Of a stretch of 64,000 bases of DNA, positions 62,462 to 64,000 are shown one piece after another. Numbering within the stretch: the first letter of the stretch is position 1; every line of letters begins with the position of its first letter. The position numbers and the translations under genes are program-made. The notes beneath the pieces were generated by a model. The model was not told where the DNA came from. It did no database searches and was given only the letters and a program-made list of their open reading frames with translations. This stretch comes from Planococcus sp. MSAK28401 (lineage in GTDB: Bacteria > Bacillota > Bacilli > Bacillales_A > Planococcaceae), in NCBI RefSeq assembly GCF_018283455.1, contig NZ_JAAMTH010000001.1:1779501-1843500 (forward strand). Direction: 5' to 3'.

Positions 62462-63770
62462 GGGTCTCATCCTCCTTCAGCAAATAATCGGTCGTCCGGA
62501 TCAACGTTTCCAATCCTGCCGACAAGGCCTGTTCCTCATAATCAAAGCGCGGGTGGTGATGTCCGGCTGGCAAGGGGCTGGCAAAAATCATAAATGTCGC
62601 TTTGCCGCCACGTTCGCGGACGCGCTCCATCATATAGGTAACGTCTTCTGATGCGCCGATTGGCAAATGCGACACAATGTTCAAGCGTTTCGACGCAGTA
62701 CAGGCACGTTCCACAATTTCAGCGAACTCAAAATCGGCATCTGCCGAAATCGCTTTCCCCCTATGCTCGATGTCCACTTCGACATCAAACATCGCTGCGC
62801 TCGCCTGTAGGATGCGCAATGCATTTTCCTGCATGTATTCATCCAATTCATTGGTCTCGCCCCGCGTCTCGATTTCCATCAACGCACGATCTGCGATGAT
62901 ATTGCGTCCCGAGCCGGCGTGCAAAGTCCCGACATTGACGCGCGTCGCCCCGTCTTTATGGCGCGAAATGCCGTGCAAATGCATTATGGCGGATGCCGCT
63001 GCGAGCAAAGCATTGCGCCCAGCATTCGGCTCTAATCCGGAATGCGCCGATTTGCCGCTGAATTTCGCGTTGATTTTGGAACTCGCCAAGAACTTCGACG
63101 TGGCCGCGGCGACGGTCCCGGACGGCAGATCATGTATACCGACATGGCCGCTCAAGAAATAATTGGCATCATCGAGCCAGCCTTTCTCGACAACGGCCTT
63201 TGCCCCGCGCCCACCTTCTTCGGCTGGTTGGAATAAAATCGTATATTTGCCCCGAAGGTTGTCTTTTTCTTTCGCTAGGTATTCAGCCAGCCCGAGCCCG
63301 ACAGCGGCATGCCCATCGTGGCCGCATGCGTGCATCATGCCGGGAACATCCGAGCGGAAATCTCGCTTAGCCGGCACATGGCCTGAGGTATCGTCTTCTT
63401 CAATCGGCAAGGCATCGATATCAAAGCGATATGCGAAATTCGGCCCTTTTTTTCCAGTATCGAGCACAGCAGCAAATCCGGTATGCCCGCCTTTCATCCG
63501 CTCCAGAAAATCAGGAGGGACGCCATAGTCGAGTGCACGTTGTTCTTGTTGTTCCAGAAATTGCTCATCCGGCACACCCATGCGTTCATCACTGGCCAAA
63601 AAATCGGTACCATAAAACAATTCGAAACCTTTACCGGCCAGTTGTTCGCTTAACTCATACGTCGTCACATATTCCGCAAATCCGATTTCGGGATACTTAT
63701 GCCGGTTGCGCCTTTGTTCCATAAGATGTGGCTCTATTTCTTCCATAAACCGATCAATAGTATCTGCCAT
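62442..63770 (-). CDS. M20 amidohydrolase, AbgA-like (p-aminobenzoyl-glutamate hydrolase subunit A type)
   Basis: 442 residues. Ligands are in MHACGHDGHAAVGLGLAEYL and in FQPAEEGGRGAKAVV, and the dimerisation domain follows. The length and N-terminus (RNRHKYPEIGFAEYVTTYELSEQL) are like E. coli AbgA. It would split p-aminobenzoyl-glutamate or a related N-acyl amino acid. ATG 63770 is placed by GGGGGA at 7 nt. It lies between the partial M20 gene and the AmaB-like gene. Confidence 0.87.
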   Translation of the reverse strand: MADTIDRFMEEIEPHLMEQRRNRHKYPEIGFAEYVTTYELSEQLAGKGFELFYGTDFLASDERMGVPDEQFLEQQEQRALDYGVPPDFLERMKGGHTGFAAVLDTGKKGPNFAYRFDIDALPIEEDDTSGHVPAKRDFRSDVPGMMHACGHDGHAAVGLGLAEYLAKEKDNLRGKYTILFQPAEEGGRGAKAVVEKGWLDDANYFLSGHVGIHDLPSGTVAAATSKFLASSKINAKFSGKSAHSGLEPNAGRNALLAAASAIMHLHGISRHKDGATRVNVGTLHAGSGRNIIADRALMEIETRGETNELDEYMQENALRILQASAAMFDVEVDIEHRGKAISADADFEFAEIVERACTASKRLNIVSHLPIGASEDVTYMMERVRERGGKATFMIFASPLPAGHHHPRFDYEEQALSAGLETLIRTTDYLLKEDETREKLAD

Positions 63771-63781
63771 GTCCATTCCCC

Positions 63782-64000
63782 CTATTTGTTCAATTCCGTG
63801 AGTACATCAAGCGCTGCTTGTGCCATCAAGCCCGTACCGATCGGCAATGCCTGTTCGTCGATCATAAAGCCCGGGTCATGAAGCGGTTTTTGGTGTTCGC
63901 CAACAGATGTTCCGAGCCAGTAATAAACGCCTTCGTATTTTTTCAAGAAGCGCCCGAAATCTTCGCCTGCCATGCTGCCGATCACTTCAGGAACAGCTTC
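63782..64000 (-). CDS. M20 amidohydrolase, C-terminal end (partial at window edge)
   Basis: The last 72 residues of a protein that enters from beyond the right edge. The MAGEDFGRFLKKYEGVYYWLG stretch and the closing MIDEQALPIGTGLMAQAALDVL are typical of M20D peptidases (hippurate hydrolase/AbgB type). It lies 11 nt before the AbgA-like gene, so it is probably the first or second gene of the same operon. Confidence 0.8.
   Translation of the reverse strand, partial: EAVPEVIGSMAGEDFGRFLKKYEGVYYWLGTSVGEHQKPLHDPGFMIDEQALPIGTGLMAQAALDVLTELNK

Overview
The window looks like chromosome of a low-to-middle GC Firmicute of the Planococcaceae (Planococcus or a close relative). The reasoning is protein-level and syntenic. 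ccdA-ccdC-yneK, then citB-yneP-yneQ-yneR-plsY-yneT-parE-parC, follow the order I recall for Bacillus subtilis. The small acid-soluble spore protein and spore-coat genes found in that block in sporulating Bacillus are missing, as expected for a lineage that does not sporulate. Ribosome binding sites are strong (AGGAGG/GGGTG type), and many starts are GTG or TTG. I see no rRNA, tRNA or CRISPR array.

Layout. 1-3.1 kb: end of an unidentified gene, then argG-argH. 3.2-5.3 kb: cytochrome c biogenesis/thiol redox genes (ccdA, a thioredoxin-like gene, ccdC, yneK). 5.3-9.1 kb: a DUF1659-DUF2922-YvrJ trio, a SCO lipoprotein, mscL, a lytic transglycosylase-like protein, a stress membrane protein and a nicotinamidase. 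9.2-20.6 kb: a degenerate tyrosine-recombinase-like gene, a DinB-fold gene, aconitase, the yneP-yneT block, plsY and topoisomerase IV. 20.7-28.5 kb: a broken GNAT gene, an acyl-CoA synthetase, a VTT-domain protein with an AraC regulator, a YeeE/YedE transporter, a VOC protein, an EamA permease and 0.8 kb of gene-poor DNA. 28.5-33.4 kb: a UbiB/AarF-type kinase and small genes. 33.6-39.8 kb: a sugar phosphotransferase island with ptsH-ptsI, a divergent fruR-fruK-fruA operon with a good cre site, and a second HPr gene. 39.8-50.9 kb: SDR, metallo-beta-lactamase-fold and M14 carboxypeptidase genes, NAD(P)HX dehydratase, a TsdA-like dihaem cytochrome c, a membrane protein/TlpA pair, an acyltransferase, an SGNH hydrolase and an unusual ion channel. 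51-58.2 kb: accessory DNA with a YqcI/YcgG gene, a complete IS3-family element, a LacI-type regulator, a PUA/EVE-like + HNH protein, a CtaG-type/DUF2243 pair, Hsp20 and small unknown genes. 58.4-64 kb: a leftward operon of M20 peptidases, an unusual regulator and an AbgT transporter, resembling an enlarged p-aminobenzoyl-glutamate utilisation operon.

The most interesting items are: (i) an IS3-family insertion placed in the loop of a perfect 18-bp convergent terminator hairpin; (ii) a three-copy ~54-bp intergenic element with a palindromic core whose two arms co-vary, always upstream of a gene in the same orientation; (iii) the abg-like operon with a regulator of unfamiliar architecture; (iv) a PUA/EVE-like + HNH candidate modification-dependent nuclease; (v) an integrase-fold protein lacking catalytic residues; and (vi) two full HPr genes flanking the fructose operon. 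Everything here was read by eye. Domain names rest on recognised motifs and were not confirmed by any search.
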